From the NCBI GenBank assembly GCA_045592125.1, contig JAZNUE010000071.1, forward strand, positions 1 to 64,000: a stretch of DNA of 64,000 nucleotides, in the 5' to 3' direction. Source of the stretch: HGM04593 sp045592125. GTDB lineage: Bacteria; Bacteroidota; Bacteroidia; Bacteroidales; Bacteroidaceae. Numbering within the stretch: the first letter of the stretch is position 1; each line of letters starts with the position of its first letter. A program made the translations under genes and the position numbers. Under the pieces are notes generated by a model. It was not told the origin of the DNA and did not search any database. It saw only the letters and a list, made by a program, of their open reading frames with translations. Shown here piece by piece: positions 32,046 to 41,510 of the stretch.

Positions 32046-33113
32046 TTAAACAGTCTCTAATTTATTATTGGTTCTTATGATACGGTCTTTGATTATAATC
32101 CACACAGACGTTCCGAAGAAAGCGAGGAACACGTACAGCAACCCCATCATCATTTTCTTAGGCGACGAGGCCTTTACTGGCACGTAGGCAGGCTGCATGA
32201 CCACGCACACAGGCGTTTGCTCCTGAACACGTGCACGTGCCAATTCCAGGTTATGCGCTATCTGTGAATAGACTCCAAAGGCAAGGTCCTTTTCACTCGA
32301 CAAGCGGTCAAGTTCTATCTGGTACATTGCGTTCGTTATGTTCTGATGACGACCTAAATAATTTGCGTAGGCGTCCTGCGCATCGCGGTACTTGGTCTCT
32401 GCCGCCGTGTAAAGCACCTCGGCATACTCCAGATCCTTACGCGCCTTTGCCGAGCGGTATCTCTCGACATATTCCTGCAGTTTTTCCGAGACCGCATTCG
32501 CTACAAAGGCCGCAATCTTGGGGTCCTGCATAGTCACATTTATAGTGATTACATTGTTTCCTTTGTCTACCGAAATGCCTATGCGACCGTCAAGTGCAGC
32601 AAGCATCTTGAACTGCTGCTTCGATGGGCTGAAGTTTTCCTGGGCATCAAGACCGTCGATATGGACTTCCTTGCTGTCACCGGCTATGAGTTCCAACGGT
32701 ACAGAATAAATTGCAGTCCACCATGGTTTTCTCTGGTGCAGCAGGAGATACTCATACAGGGTTGTCTCAATCTCTTCGTCCTGTGACTTCACTTGCATTA
32801 GGAGTATTTCTGAGAGAAATGGCGTAGAAGAGACTATCTGGGGGTAGAGTTCGGGGTAGAATGCGTCGTCGCTCATGTTCCCCCCGATATTTACACCGGC
32901 CATGGAGGCTAGGGCGCCAATACTGCCAGGAAGAGAACCAGAAGAGGAGAACTCTGGGGCCAGGACCGATGTTGCAGTATACTGCTTGGGGATACTGAAC
33001 GCAACGATAATGGCCAGCACTCCTCCAATGAAGCAGTTTATCAGCAGCAGTTTCTTTCTGGACCACAAAAGCAGGAGTATCTCTATTATGCCATCATTAT
33101 TCTTCTCTTCCAT
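32046..33113 (-). CDS. Wzz-type chain-length regulator
   Basis: A 355-residue polysaccharide co-polymerase. It has two membrane helices, LLLINCFIGGVLAIIVAFSI near the N-terminus and MMGLLYVFLAFFGTSVWIII near the C-terminus, with a long periplasmic region between that contains coiled coil (~220-300). No tyrosine kinase domain is attached, so it is the Wzz form rather than Wzc. The ATG at 33113 fits the expected short cytoplasmic head; the longer frame adds 23 residues without match. Confidence 0.87.
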   Translation of the reverse strand: MEEKNNDGIIEILLLLWSRKKLLLINCFIGGVLAIIVAFSIPKQYTATSVLAPEFSSSGSLPGSIGALASMAGVNIGGNMSDDAFYPELYPQIVSSTPFLSEILLMQVKSQDEEIETTLYEYLLLHQRKPWWTAIYSVPLELIAGDSKEVHIDGLDAQENFSPSKQQFKMLAALDGRIGISVDKGNNVITINVTMQDPKIAAFVANAVSEKLQEYVERYRSAKARKDLEYAEVLYTAAETKYRDAQDAYANYLGRHQNITNAMYQIELDRLSSEKDLAFGVYSQIAHNLELARARVQEQTPVCVVMQPAYVPVKASSPKKMMMGLLYVFLAFFGTSVWIIIKDRIIRTNNKLETV

Positions 33114-33252
33114 ACAAAGACTTATTTTAGTTATACTATGACCATCATCATTATATAAAGCCATATCTGCCAAGAACCACACCCTACAAAGTGAACAGGT
33201 GAAAGAACTAGGCTTCTTACAGAAAGGAACAGCGTCTCATAGGCCGCACCAG

Positions 33253-35763
33253 TTACTTAAGCAGGTTTACAAGCGTAACCACAACCGTGGTCAGCGATGC
33301 CGTAGCGGAGGTTATCGCGACAATCTCTGCTGTCGAGAGTTTCTTTGAGACACTCTTTGTGGGCACTACAATCTCGCATCCAGGCTTTATGTCCTTGCTT
33401 GAATACTTTGACACCTCGTTCACTCCGCCATTCATATATATGGCATAGACATCACTTTTCTTCGCCTTGTCGGTATATCCGCCGGCACGCTTTATATAGT
33501 ATCCGAGTTTCTCGCCCTTCTTGTAGTTAATGGTTATGGGGTAACGTACCTCGCCGCTTATCTTTACTGTGCTGGTATACTGCGGGACCGCAAGCACGTC
33601 ACCTTCGCGGAGCACAATGTCTTCGGCACTGCCAGGAGCGGCCACGGCCTTCTCAAGGCTTATGGCAACAGGATAGACGTCACCAAGGTCGAGCTTAAGG
33701 TTCATCAGCGAATCGGCCAGCGATATGTCATAACCCTTCGTATTGTCCGCACTCATGTTCTCCTCGTACATCTGTATCTGCGAAAGCCTCATCATGCCCT
33801 CCCTGCGCACACGCTCCTCGTCGGTTGTCTTGCGGTAGAGGCGTGCACCCTCGGGGAATGCGAACTCTGAAAGCCCGCCAGCAGCCTCAACAAGGTCGCT
33901 CAGCCTGTAGTTGCGGCTATACATGGCATAGTCGCCGGCAAAGTTCACCGCTCCTTCTACCGTAACGCTCTTTGTGGACGAGTTCACTGGACTATGGCGC
34001 ACATGCACCTCGTCGAACGGGCGCAGCACGAAACCAGCCGTCCCGTCTACAACAAAGCCGTCCTTAAGGGCAAAAGTGAAACATTCGGTCAGCGTATCGC
34101 TCTCTTCGGTGGCCATGGCGTCATATATCTGGCGGAACACATCTACCTTCGCCATTGACGCAGCCCTTGTAAGGCCGCCTGCCTGGAGGACAAAATCCTC
34201 CAGGGTAGTATTCTCGGCATACTCATATACTCCTGGATAGTTCACCTCGCCAGATATCTTGAGGGTCTCCTCGCCACGCATGTCATTTACCGAAGGGATA
34301 AACAGCACATCCTCCTTACGGAGCGCGACATCGGCCGCCGTGCCATCCATAATGCCTTCAATATCTACCGGAAGCACTTCAAGGCGCCTGTCTGCCCTCC
34401 TGCGGTGCATTACAGCACGTGCCGTAAAGGCATCCTCGCGCAGGCCGTCGGCAGCCTCTATGAGCTCGTATACTGTATTAATGCTGCCGCCAACCTCGTA
34501 CATGCCAGGATGGAACACCGCGCCCCTAATCTCGGCCATGTTAGAGAAACGCGGTATTATTGAGTCGACATATACCGAGTCGCCGTCAAGCAGGCCAAAA
34601 GAGGCAAAACCATCCTTGCCTACAGTATGCACAGAATACTCCCTGCCGCTCTTGCGCACTACCCTCACATTCTTTGTATATGCATCACCGGCAAATCCGC
34701 CCGTATAAGAAAGAAGGGTGGAAAGCGTCTCCCCGCTCTTCATCTCATACTTCATAGGGCGCTTCACCTTGCCCTGCACGTTTACAATGGCGTCATAAGG
34801 GCCAACGATAACAAGGTCATTGTCCTGCAAGCGTATATTTCCCGTATTGTTACCGTTAACAATATAGTCATAGACGTCAATCCCGGCCGCCTGCTTGCCA
34901 TTCCTGAAGACCTTGATATTGCGCAGAGTACCCATGTCGCTTATGCCGCCTGCGGTATACAGGGCGTTGAACAGTGTAGACAGCGCGCTCAAGGTATATG
35001 AGCCTGGAACGGCCACATCACCTACAATCTCAACCTTTACACTGCGGGTTGAGCCTACTGAGAGACTTACAGAAGAACTGTTGTAGTATTCACCAAACAC
35101 CTCTTTCACATGTTCGTTGGCAACAGCGACGGTGAGCCCGGCAAGACGTATCGGACCTATGTTCTCAACAATAATATTGCCGTCAGGCGATATTTCGCCG
35201 CTGAAGCTCTGCTGCGACGCGCCCCAGACATCTATTATTACCATATCGCCGGGCCCGAGGACATAATCGGCAGGAGTGGGGATGTTCAGCGCAGGCTCAA
35301 AGGTAAGCAGCTCATTGTTGAAAAGGTTGCGGCCATACACCTCATCGCTCTTCAGCAGTTGCCTGTAGAATGCGACGGAATCAATGTCCAGGAACGCCAT
35401 CTCGTTCTGGAGCATTGCCTGCTGCCTCTCCTTGTCGGGCCTAACGCCATCCTGGCTTTTCATGAAGTCCCCGCCCTTACGTTCTGGATTCTTTATGGAA
35501 TTATCCCTGTTGCGCCTGATTCCTGAGACATCAACAGCGCCAAGGCCATTCTGTTCCTGGTCATATCTTGACTTTATCCTGCGGAGCTGGTCTGGGGTAA
35601 CGCCCTGGCGCAGCAGTTTCTGGGCAATAGCCCTCTCGTCTGAGCCCTTCTGCTTCTCTGCAAGGACAATCTTTAGCACCTGTTCATCGGTAAGTTTCTG
35701 CGCTAATACGCTATTGAATGAGAGTAGCAGTACAAGGAGAAAAAGAAAATATCTCTTCATCAT
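33253..35763 (-). CDS. Wza-like polysaccharide export protein with SLBB repeats
   Basis: An 836-residue outer-membrane export protein. Signal peptide …LSFNSVLAQ; a helical N-terminal part (~25-130, LTDEQVLKIVLAEKQKGSDE); the polysaccharide export domain (~165-250, YVLGPGDMVIIDVWGASQQS); then several SLBB repeats (VEIVGDVAVPGSYTLSALST; ISGEVNYPGVYEYAENTTLE; VEGAVNFAGDYAMYSRNYRL; ISGEVRYPITINYKKGEKLG). A C-terminal hydrophobic helix ends the protein. It has a signal peptide but no lipobox. Length is typical for Bacteroidetes forms. The start overlaps the sugar-transferase stop. Confidence 0.9.
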   Translation of the reverse strand: MMKRYFLFLLVLLLSFNSVLAQKLTDEQVLKIVLAEKQKGSDERAIAQKLLRQGVTPDQLRRIKSRYDQEQNGLGAVDVSGIRRNRDNSIKNPERKGGDFMKSQDGVRPDKERQQAMLQNEMAFLDIDSVAFYRQLLKSDEVYGRNLFNNELLTFEPALNIPTPADYVLGPGDMVIIDVWGASQQSFSGEISPDGNIIVENIGPIRLAGLTVAVANEHVKEVFGEYYNSSSVSLSVGSTRSVKVEIVGDVAVPGSYTLSALSTLFNALYTAGGISDMGTLRNIKVFRNGKQAAGIDVYDYIVNGNNTGNIRLQDNDLVIVGPYDAIVNVQGKVKRPMKYEMKSGETLSTLLSYTGGFAGDAYTKNVRVVRKSGREYSVHTVGKDGFASFGLLDGDSVYVDSIIPRFSNMAEIRGAVFHPGMYEVGGSINTVYELIEAADGLREDAFTARAVMHRRRADRRLEVLPVDIEGIMDGTAADVALRKEDVLFIPSVNDMRGEETLKISGEVNYPGVYEYAENTTLEDFVLQAGGLTRAASMAKVDVFRQIYDAMATEESDTLTECFTFALKDGFVVDGTAGFVLRPFDEVHVRHSPVNSSTKSVTVEGAVNFAGDYAMYSRNYRLSDLVEAAGGLSEFAFPEGARLYRKTTDEERVRREGMMRLSQIQMYEENMSADNTKGYDISLADSLMNLKLDLGDVYPVAISLEKAVAAPGSAEDIVLREGDVLAVPQYTSTVKISGEVRYPITINYKKGEKLGYYIKRAGGYTDKAKKSDVYAIYMNGGVNEVSKYSSKDIKPGCEIVVPTKSVSKKLSTAEIVAITSATASLTTVVVTLVNLLK

Positions 35764-36386
35764 CAGAATTTTTTGCCGTTAATGATGTATACGAACGTTG
35801 TAAGAATGAGCTTGGCGTCGAGCCACAATGAACGGTTCTGCAGATAGTCAAGGTCCATCTGCAGGCGTATCAGCATCTTCTCCATGGTATCGGTGTAGCC
35901 ATTATGGATTGTAGCCATTGATGTAAGGCCCGGACGCATAAGGAGAACATAGTCGTAATCGGGATTCTCCTTACGTATTTTTTCAATGAAGTACTGGCGC
36001 TCAGGACGTGGCCCTACAAAAGACATGTCCCCCTTGAGGACATTGAAAAGCTGGGGAAGCTCGTCGAGGTGATGCTCACGCAGGAACTTGCCCACCTTTG
36101 TAAGCCTCTCGTCGCCTTTGGAGGCCAGCTGCGGCTTACCGTTGCACTCAGAATTGACGCGCATAGTGCGGAACTTGTATATGTTGAACGGTTTTCCCTT
36201 GTACCCAATCCTCTCCTGGCTGAAGATTACGCTGCCCTCATTCTGGATACGGAGCATGACATATACCACCAGGAAGACTGGAGACAAGACCAGCAGCCCT
36301 AAAAAAGAGCAAGTTATATCAAAGAAACGTTTTATAATGCGTTCAAAGGCGTTCATCCCATCCTTCATGACCTGTATTCCCTCCAT
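35763..36386 (-). CDS. Initiating sugar-phosphate transferase (WcaJ/PglC-type)
   Basis: A 207-residue polyprenyl-phosphate sugar-1-phosphate transferase that starts repeat-unit assembly on undecaprenyl phosphate. One re-entrant membrane helix (FFDITCSFLGLLVLSPVFLV) is followed by the catalytic domain: SQERIGYKGKPFNIYKFRTM, LTKVGKFLREHHLDELPQLF, NVLKGDMSFVGPRP. Several starts are possible (36386, 36368, 36356); the second has a GGAGGG ribosome-binding site. It is first gene of the minus-strand capsule operon. Confidence 0.9.
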   Translation of the reverse strand: MEGIQVMKDGMNAFERIIKRFFDITCSFLGLLVLSPVFLVVYVMLRIQNEGSVIFSQERIGYKGKPFNIYKFRTMRVNSECNGKPQLASKGDERLTKVGKFLREHHLDELPQLFNVLKGDMSFVGPRPERQYFIEKIRKENPDYDYVLLMRPGLTSMATIHNGYTDTMEKMLIRLQMDLDYLQNRSLWLDAKLILTTFVYIINGKKF

Positions 36387-36467
36387 AAGATTTAGAAGTT
36401 CCCGACTCTTTCTCGCCAGCAATATCTGGTTATTCTACTATAGAAACTCCTTTTTAACAAAAATATT

Positions 36468-36477
36468 GCAAAGAAAA
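36468..36477 (-). promoter_or_regulatory. Likely promoter of the capsule operon
   Basis: On the minus strand TTTTCTTTGC, a partial -7 match, ~80 bases before the sugar-transferase start, in an AT-rich leader. No better candidate is visible in 36387-36599. Confidence 0.4.
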
Positions 36478-36599
36478 CACTTTTTTTCGGACAAAAAAAG
36501 CCTTGCAGGGCATTTGACACCCGGCACGACAGACTGGGCAGACGTATTCCGTTGATTCTAAACATCATACAAGGCGCCTGCCTTTTGTCTAGAAAATCA

Positions 36600-37883
36600 C
36601 TATATATGCTCAAGCGATGCTCCTGGATAATAATGCTCCAGTATCTGCCTGCAACAGTATCCGGCCTCGCCCATCATTGCAGCGCCTATCTGGCAAAGCC
36701 CTACTCCATGCCCCCAGCCGGCACCTTTAATCACGAAAGAGAGCGAGCCGCCGTCCACAGTCTTGTCAACGACAAATGCAGAGCTGTAAAGATGTGAGGC
36801 CGAAAGCCAGCGGCGTATCTCAAGTTCCTTGCCCACTACCATGGTGCGCCTGCTGCCCACAACCCGCAGCCTTACTATGCGCCCCGAGGCAGCGCGCTCA
36901 ACTGGCTGCAAGTCAATGACCTTGCCAAAGTCAATCCCAGAGCGTTCCTTTACCAGCGCCGAGAGTTCATCCTGGGTATACACCACCTTCCAGCGATAGA
37001 AATCGTTAGTCTCCTGGTCGTACCCGTTCAGTATCTGCGACAGCACTGCCGCATTGCTTGTGGAGCAGAATGACGCCGGGACACTCTCTATCCATTCACG
37101 GGCGCCTTCTTCGGTGGAAAGGGCGGGCAGCGGCTCATCGGCGGCAGAATCTCTCAGCGCCTCAAGATAGGCGTAGTCAACATCCTCCCAGCATGCCGAG
37201 AAACGTTCCGTTACACCGCCGCAGCACTTGCTGAAACGGGCATCACACACCTCGCCGCCATACTTGAGCACAATATCGTTTGTTGCTGCTACAGCACGGG
37301 CGACATTCGGGTTTGCCGCACGTGTCACTCCCTGATAGCGCTGGCAATGGTCATCGGCACAGAAATCGAAAAGCGTGTGGTCCTCGCGAGCATACCAGCG
37401 CACCACCTCGACATCATTCTCCCATCCGAGCACACCCTGGGCAACCTTCTGCTTCCTGTGCAGCTGGGCATAGAGCCAGCTGCGCGACACAATGGCGTGG
37501 GCCTTGAGGAACTCCAGCGATGACGCGGCCGACATCTCGCTCGAGATTACGCTCACAAGGTAATCCTCTACATCCACACGGTTCACCGCGCGCACTTCGC
37601 CATCCTCTACAATAAACAGCAGCTCGCCCTTGAAACTCTGGCTTTCCTTGCGCTGCCAATGGAAACTAACGCCAATCACCACATCGTGAAGAGCGAAGAG
37701 GGCCGTATCGCCTACTGGGGAGAAACTGAAGGAAGAGGACACCTCACTGCCCAGCCGCAGTATGCCGTTCTCGGCAACAATGCAGTTCTCGCCAGAGAAG
37801 AGACTCCCGTTGCACAAGAACTCCCCAACGAGGGAGAACCTTATCTGCGGCGCCCGCAGAATGCCTACATCTATCCTGCTCAT
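36600..37883 (-). CDS. SpoIID/LytB-domain protein
   Basis: A 427-residue protein of the SpoIID/LytB family, peptidoglycan lytic or amidase-enhancing proteins. Visible: EDYLVSVISSEMSAASSLEF (the LxxVVxxEM-like motif with a key Glu), LKAHAIVSRSWLYAQLHRKQ, CDARFSKCCGGVTERFSACW, and GAGWGHGVGLCQIGAAMMGE near the end. No signal peptide is obvious, which is odd for a cell-wall enzyme. The start at 37883 overlaps the upstream stop (ATGA). Confidence 0.85.
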   Translation of the reverse strand: MSRIDVGILRAPQIRFSLVGEFLCNGSLFSGENCIVAENGILRLGSEVSSSFSFSPVGDTALFALHDVVIGVSFHWQRKESQSFKGELLFIVEDGEVRAVNRVDVEDYLVSVISSEMSAASSLEFLKAHAIVSRSWLYAQLHRKQKVAQGVLGWENDVEVVRWYAREDHTLFDFCADDHCQRYQGVTRAANPNVARAVAATNDIVLKYGGEVCDARFSKCCGGVTERFSACWEDVDYAYLEALRDSAADEPLPALSTEEGAREWIESVPASFCSTSNAAVLSQILNGYDQETNDFYRWKVVYTQDELSALVKERSGIDFGKVIDLQPVERAASGRIVRLRVVGSRRTMVVGKELEIRRWLSASHLYSSAFVVDKTVDGGSLSFVIKGAGWGHGVGLCQIGAAMMGEAGYCCRQILEHYYPGASLEHI

Positions 37884-40288
37884 GCCTCTCCGCACAACCT
37901 TGCAACAACATCATCGGCCTCTTCGCGTGAGAGCGCTACTTCGCGCAGCATGGCAAGCGCCTCATCGGCACCGATAGAACGGAAATCATCCTCGCGGGGA
38001 GTAATTACTAGCCCGGCCATATCAATTGCCCCAGGGCTCACAAGACGCTGGGCACCACCTGCTGCATAGTACGCGGCAGGACGGTGTGCTGACCGCGGAA
38101 TCACATACGTGACATACCCGTCGCCGGCCGTGTAGCAGACAAACAGGTTTATCCTAGGCTCGGGCTCGCCATCCTTGAGTGGCAGTGCCGCCATAAGGCG
38201 CCTCATAAGCTCCGCCGAACGGGACACAGTCCGCGTCACTATCATGAAGAGCGGTACTGCATATGCGGGCACGCTGTACAGACATCCTTCGTCATCAACG
38301 AGCAGCGGTTCCATCCCGCACGACATCTCCTCTTGCCAGTACTCCCCGAAAAGCGGAATGCCATCGGGGGTTCCGGCCTGCAGATGTGCATGGCCGGGAG
38401 CAGAGGCCCCGCAAAGGGCTCCGTTATAGAAGAGCACCATCCCTTGCCACTCGCGCGAGAGGTGCAGCATATCGGCATACATGCCGCCCGAGAGCTGCGG
38501 GAGATGTTTTTTCAGCGGCAGGGTAAGATGATTAGGCAATATCGGGAACGGGTTCACCAGCACCTCCAGAGTCCCCATCGCACTCAATGCAAGCTGCTCC
38601 TGCGGACGGTTCTCGCTGCACAGGAAGCATTTGCGGGCCTCAACCGAGGCCTTGTCGACCTTCGCAGCCGTGGACACCACGCGCGCCGGGTTGTGCTGCA
38701 GCACAATGCCGTTGCCAAGGGCACGCTCCTGTACCGCAGCCAATGCAGCATGGCGCTGTGCCGCCTCGGGCCACTGCTGCAGCTGCTTGCCTACAAACTC
38801 CTCAAGCTCTTCCATCGCAGGAATTGCCAAGGACCTAACAAACCCTATACGCGCCTCAAGCTCTGCTGTGCGCAGGGAATCCTTATAGAGGTTATGCGCA
38901 TTCACCTTCTCATGCGAAAGGGCCGCGTCGGAATTTCCGCCCCATCGGCGGCAAAGGTACAGCACGTCATATATGCGTCCAATCCTGTAGCGGCGCGAGA
39001 TTGCAAGCCCTACAGCATAGTCCTCGCCATAGCTCACATTCGGGAAGCCTGTCTCGCGTATTACAGGAGTAAAGAATGCTCGCGGCGCACCAAGCCCATT
39101 GATTCTCAAGGCATTGTTACGGCCGTTCTCCTCGGTCCACTCGCGATGGTCTATCACGCCTGGAGGCAAGGTATTCAGCTCAAAGTCGCAAATGCGGTAT
39201 GTGCCCACAAGCATTGCACACTGCTGGCGGTAGAACTCATCGACAATGCGCTGCAGCGTACTGTCGCTGCTGTAGAGGTCATCGCTGTCGAGCTGCACTG
39301 CAAAACGCCCGCAATGAGCGCTGTTCACTGCAAGGTCCCAGCAGCCGCCTATGCCAAGGCCGGCAGGCTCAGGGACAATATGCACTACCCTGGCGTCGCC
39401 GAAAGAGTCAATAATCTCTCCTGTACCGTCTGTCGAGTGGTTGTCTACCACAATTATATTGAACGGGAACGTAGTCTTCTGCCCAAGCACCGAGCCAATG
39501 GCGTCGGCAATGGTCGAAGAGCGGTTAAGCACCGGGATAATGACCGAGGCCTCTACCGGGAATTCGCCGATGGAAAGGTCTATTCCATCATACTTGCACG
39601 GAGGCAGCCAGGCACCTGTCGCCTTCAGATGTCGCGTACACGCCTTCTCCATCTCGACCTGTACCTCGCGCTGCGCGGGATTAACATAGTCGAACTGTTT
39701 CTCCCCGCTCTTGCGCCTGTCGCTGTCGCACACGGTGTAAAGGTACTCGCAATGGTGATATATGCTGCCATAGCGGCCCATGGCAAGCCTTAGCTGGTAC
39801 AGGCCGGCATAAAGGTACTCCTCAGGAGACTCTGCAAGATACCTTTTCAGGGCACTTGTCCTGAAAAGCAACGCCGGCCCAAAATCAAAGTCATTCCTGA
39901 GCGAACCGGGCAGGCAGTCTATTGTAGGCGCCTCGGAAAGGGCACCGTCTACATCCTTCATGTAGTGCGAATAGGCCATTGAGGCACCGTCAGGCATGCT
40001 GGCCAGCATGCTGTCTATCTTTTCCCAATCCGCTTCTACATTCTCCTTAGTAAAGCAGAGCACATAATCGGCCGTAGCACGCTGGGCCATGTCCACGAAA
40101 AGGGACGTGCCGGAAAGAGTGCTTGCCTGCAGCACCTGCGCCTTGGAGGGAAGGAGCGCGCTTATAGGCGACACGCTCCAGAGCCACACCCGGGATACTG
40201 CCGGATGTGACACATGGCGCTCTATTGCCGGGAGCGCGGAATCACCTGCCGCAACAGGCATGAAGATTTCTATTGTGTAGTTTTCCAT
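37880..40288 (-). CDS. Glycosyltransferase fused to DUF4922 (HIT-like phosphorylase) domain
   Basis: An 802-residue two-part protein. Residues ~1-230 form an extra GT-A-like or structural unit; ~235-480 is a family 2 glycosyltransferase (ASVIIPVLNRSSTIADAIGS, NIIVVDNHSTDGTGEI, AVQLDSDDLYS with DSDD). Residues ~500-800 match DUF4922, a HIT/GalT-like domain with the nucleotide-binding motif PGHAHLQAG and FPILPNHLTLPLKKH. Such domains act as nucleotide-sugar phosphorylases. The ATG at 40288 is used. It is translationally coupled to the SpoIID gene; this pair is typical of Bacteroides-like genomes. Confidence 0.82.
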   Translation of the reverse strand: MENYTIEIFMPVAAGDSALPAIERHVSHPAVSRVWLWSVSPISALLPSKAQVLQASTLSGTSLFVDMAQRATADYVLCFTKENVEADWEKIDSMLASMPDGASMAYSHYMKDVDGALSEAPTIDCLPGSLRNDFDFGPALLFRTSALKRYLAESPEEYLYAGLYQLRLAMGRYGSIYHHCEYLYTVCDSDRRKSGEKQFDYVNPAQREVQVEMEKACTRHLKATGAWLPPCKYDGIDLSIGEFPVEASVIIPVLNRSSTIADAIGSVLGQKTTFPFNIIVVDNHSTDGTGEIIDSFGDARVVHIVPEPAGLGIGGCWDLAVNSAHCGRFAVQLDSDDLYSSDSTLQRIVDEFYRQQCAMLVGTYRICDFELNTLPPGVIDHREWTEENGRNNALRINGLGAPRAFFTPVIRETGFPNVSYGEDYAVGLAISRRYRIGRIYDVLYLCRRWGGNSDAALSHEKVNAHNLYKDSLRTAELEARIGFVRSLAIPAMEELEEFVGKQLQQWPEAAQRHAALAAVQERALGNGIVLQHNPARVVSTAAKVDKASVEARKCFLCSENRPQEQLALSAMGTLEVLVNPFPILPNHLTLPLKKHLPQLSGGMYADMLHLSREWQGMVLFYNGALCGASAPGHAHLQAGTPDGIPLFGEYWQEEMSCGMEPLLVDDEGCLYSVPAYAVPLFMIVTRTVSRSAELMRRLMAALPLKDGEPEPRINLFVCYTAGDGYVTYVIPRSAHRPAAYYAAGGAQRLVSPGAIDMAGLVITPREDDFRSIGADEALAMLREVALSREEADDVVARLCGEA

Positions 40289-40305
40289 AACTTTTCTAGT
40301 TTCCT

Positions 40306-40314
40306 GCGAAGTTA
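40306..40314 (-). promoter_or_regulatory. -7 box of the GT-DUF4922/SpoIID operon
   Basis: Minus-strand TAACTTCGC, 18 bases upstream of the ATG at 40288; a variant of TAnnTTTG. Confidence 0.55.
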
Positions 40315-40406
40315 GCAAAAAAGAAGCATATCCAGCAAATAGGCGCATACATATATTAATAAATATTTATTTCTTAATACAGGAGAGAAATACCACATTT
40401 TTGCAT

Positions 40407-40415
40407 TATCTTCGC
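40407..40415 (+). promoter_or_regulatory. -7 box of rlmN
   Basis: TATCTTCGC, 49 bases before the rlmN ATG, in the divergent region with the box at 40306-40314. Confidence 0.6.
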
Positions 40416-40463
40416 AGAGGATTATGCGCGCGTGCGAACGTGTATAGAAATTGAGGAAGATAG

Positions 40464-41510
40464 ATGGAAACGAGTAAAAGGAAACTGCTAGGAATGACCC
40501 TTTCTGCACTCAAGGAGGCTGTAAAGGAGGCAGGCATGCCTGCATTTACCGCCAAGCAGATTGCCGAGTGGGTATATGGCAAGAGAGTCCGTTCAATAGA
40601 GAGCATGTCCAACATATCGCTCAAGAACAGGGAGAGGCTCGGCGAGCTGTTCGAGGTCGGTTTCAAGGCACCGGCCGACGCAGCGCGCTCTGTTGACGGG
40701 ACCATAAAATACCTTTACGAGGTTGACAACGGGCATTATGTCGAGGCCGTGTATATCCCCGACGGGGAACGCGCCACGCTTTGCGTCTCGTCACAGGTTG
40801 GCTGCAAGATGAACTGCCTCTTCTGCATGACAGGAAAGCAGAAGTACACCGCCAGCCTCACCGCGAACGAGATACTGAACCAGATTCTCGCGCTGCCGGA
40901 GCTTGACAGGCTCACCAACATTGTATTCATGGGCATGGGAGAGCCGTGCGACAACCTGGACAGCCTGCTGCCGGCAATTGAGGTGCTGACAAGCGAATAC
41001 GGCCTGGGATGGAGCCCGCACCGCCTTACCGTGTCAACGGTTGGAGTGCGCAAGGGCCTCAAGCGCCTGCTCGATGCCGGCGACTACCATATAGCCGTGA
41101 GCCTTCACCACCCGATACCCGAGAAGCGCATGGAGATTATGCCTGCCGAAAAGGGATTCCCAATAATGGAGATGCTTGATGTGCTGCGCCAGTACGACTT
41201 CAGCCACCAGCGCAGGCTCACGTTCGAGTACATAGTCTTCAAGAACACCAATGAGACGCTGCAGCACGCAAGGAGGCTCATCAGGCTGCTTGACGGCATA
41301 GAGTGCCGCATAAACCTCATACGCTACCATGCAATACCAGGCGTGCCGCTTGAAGGCGTAGACGAGGAAGGCATGATACAGTTGCGCGACTTCCTCACCA
41401 AGAACGGGCTGTTCACCACAATCAGGGCATCGCGCGGCGAGGATATCTTCGCGGCATGCGGCATGCTCTCCACGCTTAAGCAGGACAATAACAAAAAACA
41501 GGATATATGA
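40464..41510 (+). CDS. rlmN: 23S rRNA/tRNA adenine-C2 methyltransferase RlmN
   Basis: A radical SAM enzyme that methylates A2503 of 23S rRNA and A37 of some tRNAs. The 348-residue protein carries the cluster motif CKMNCLFC (Cys114, Cys118, Cys121), MGMGEPCDN, STVGVRKGLKRL, IAVSLHHP and the C-terminal catalytic cysteine in FAACGML (Cys332). Length is standard. It heads a + strand run; its stop overlaps the next start (ATGATGA). Confidence 0.96.
   Translation: METSKRKLLGMTLSALKEAVKEAGMPAFTAKQIAEWVYGKRVRSIESMSNISLKNRERLGELFEVGFKAPADAARSVDGTIKYLYEVDNGHYVEAVYIPDGERATLCVSSQVGCKMNCLFCMTGKQKYTASLTANEILNQILALPELDRLTNIVFMGMGEPCDNLDSLLPAIEVLTSEYGLGWSPHRLTVSTVGVRKGLKRLLDAGDYHIAVSLHHPIPEKRMEIMPAEKGFPIMEMLDVLRQYDFSHQRRLTFEYIVFKNTNETLQHARRLIRLLDGIECRINLIRYHAIPGVPLEGVDEEGMIQLRDFLTKNGLFTTIRASRGEDIFAACGMLSTLKQDNNKKQDI

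Noticed and set aside
38333..39793. Long open frame (486 codons) on the + strand
   Set aside because: It is antisense to the glycosyltransferase-DUF4922 gene, whose protein has clear family motifs; the antisense frame has no domain and is a composition effect.
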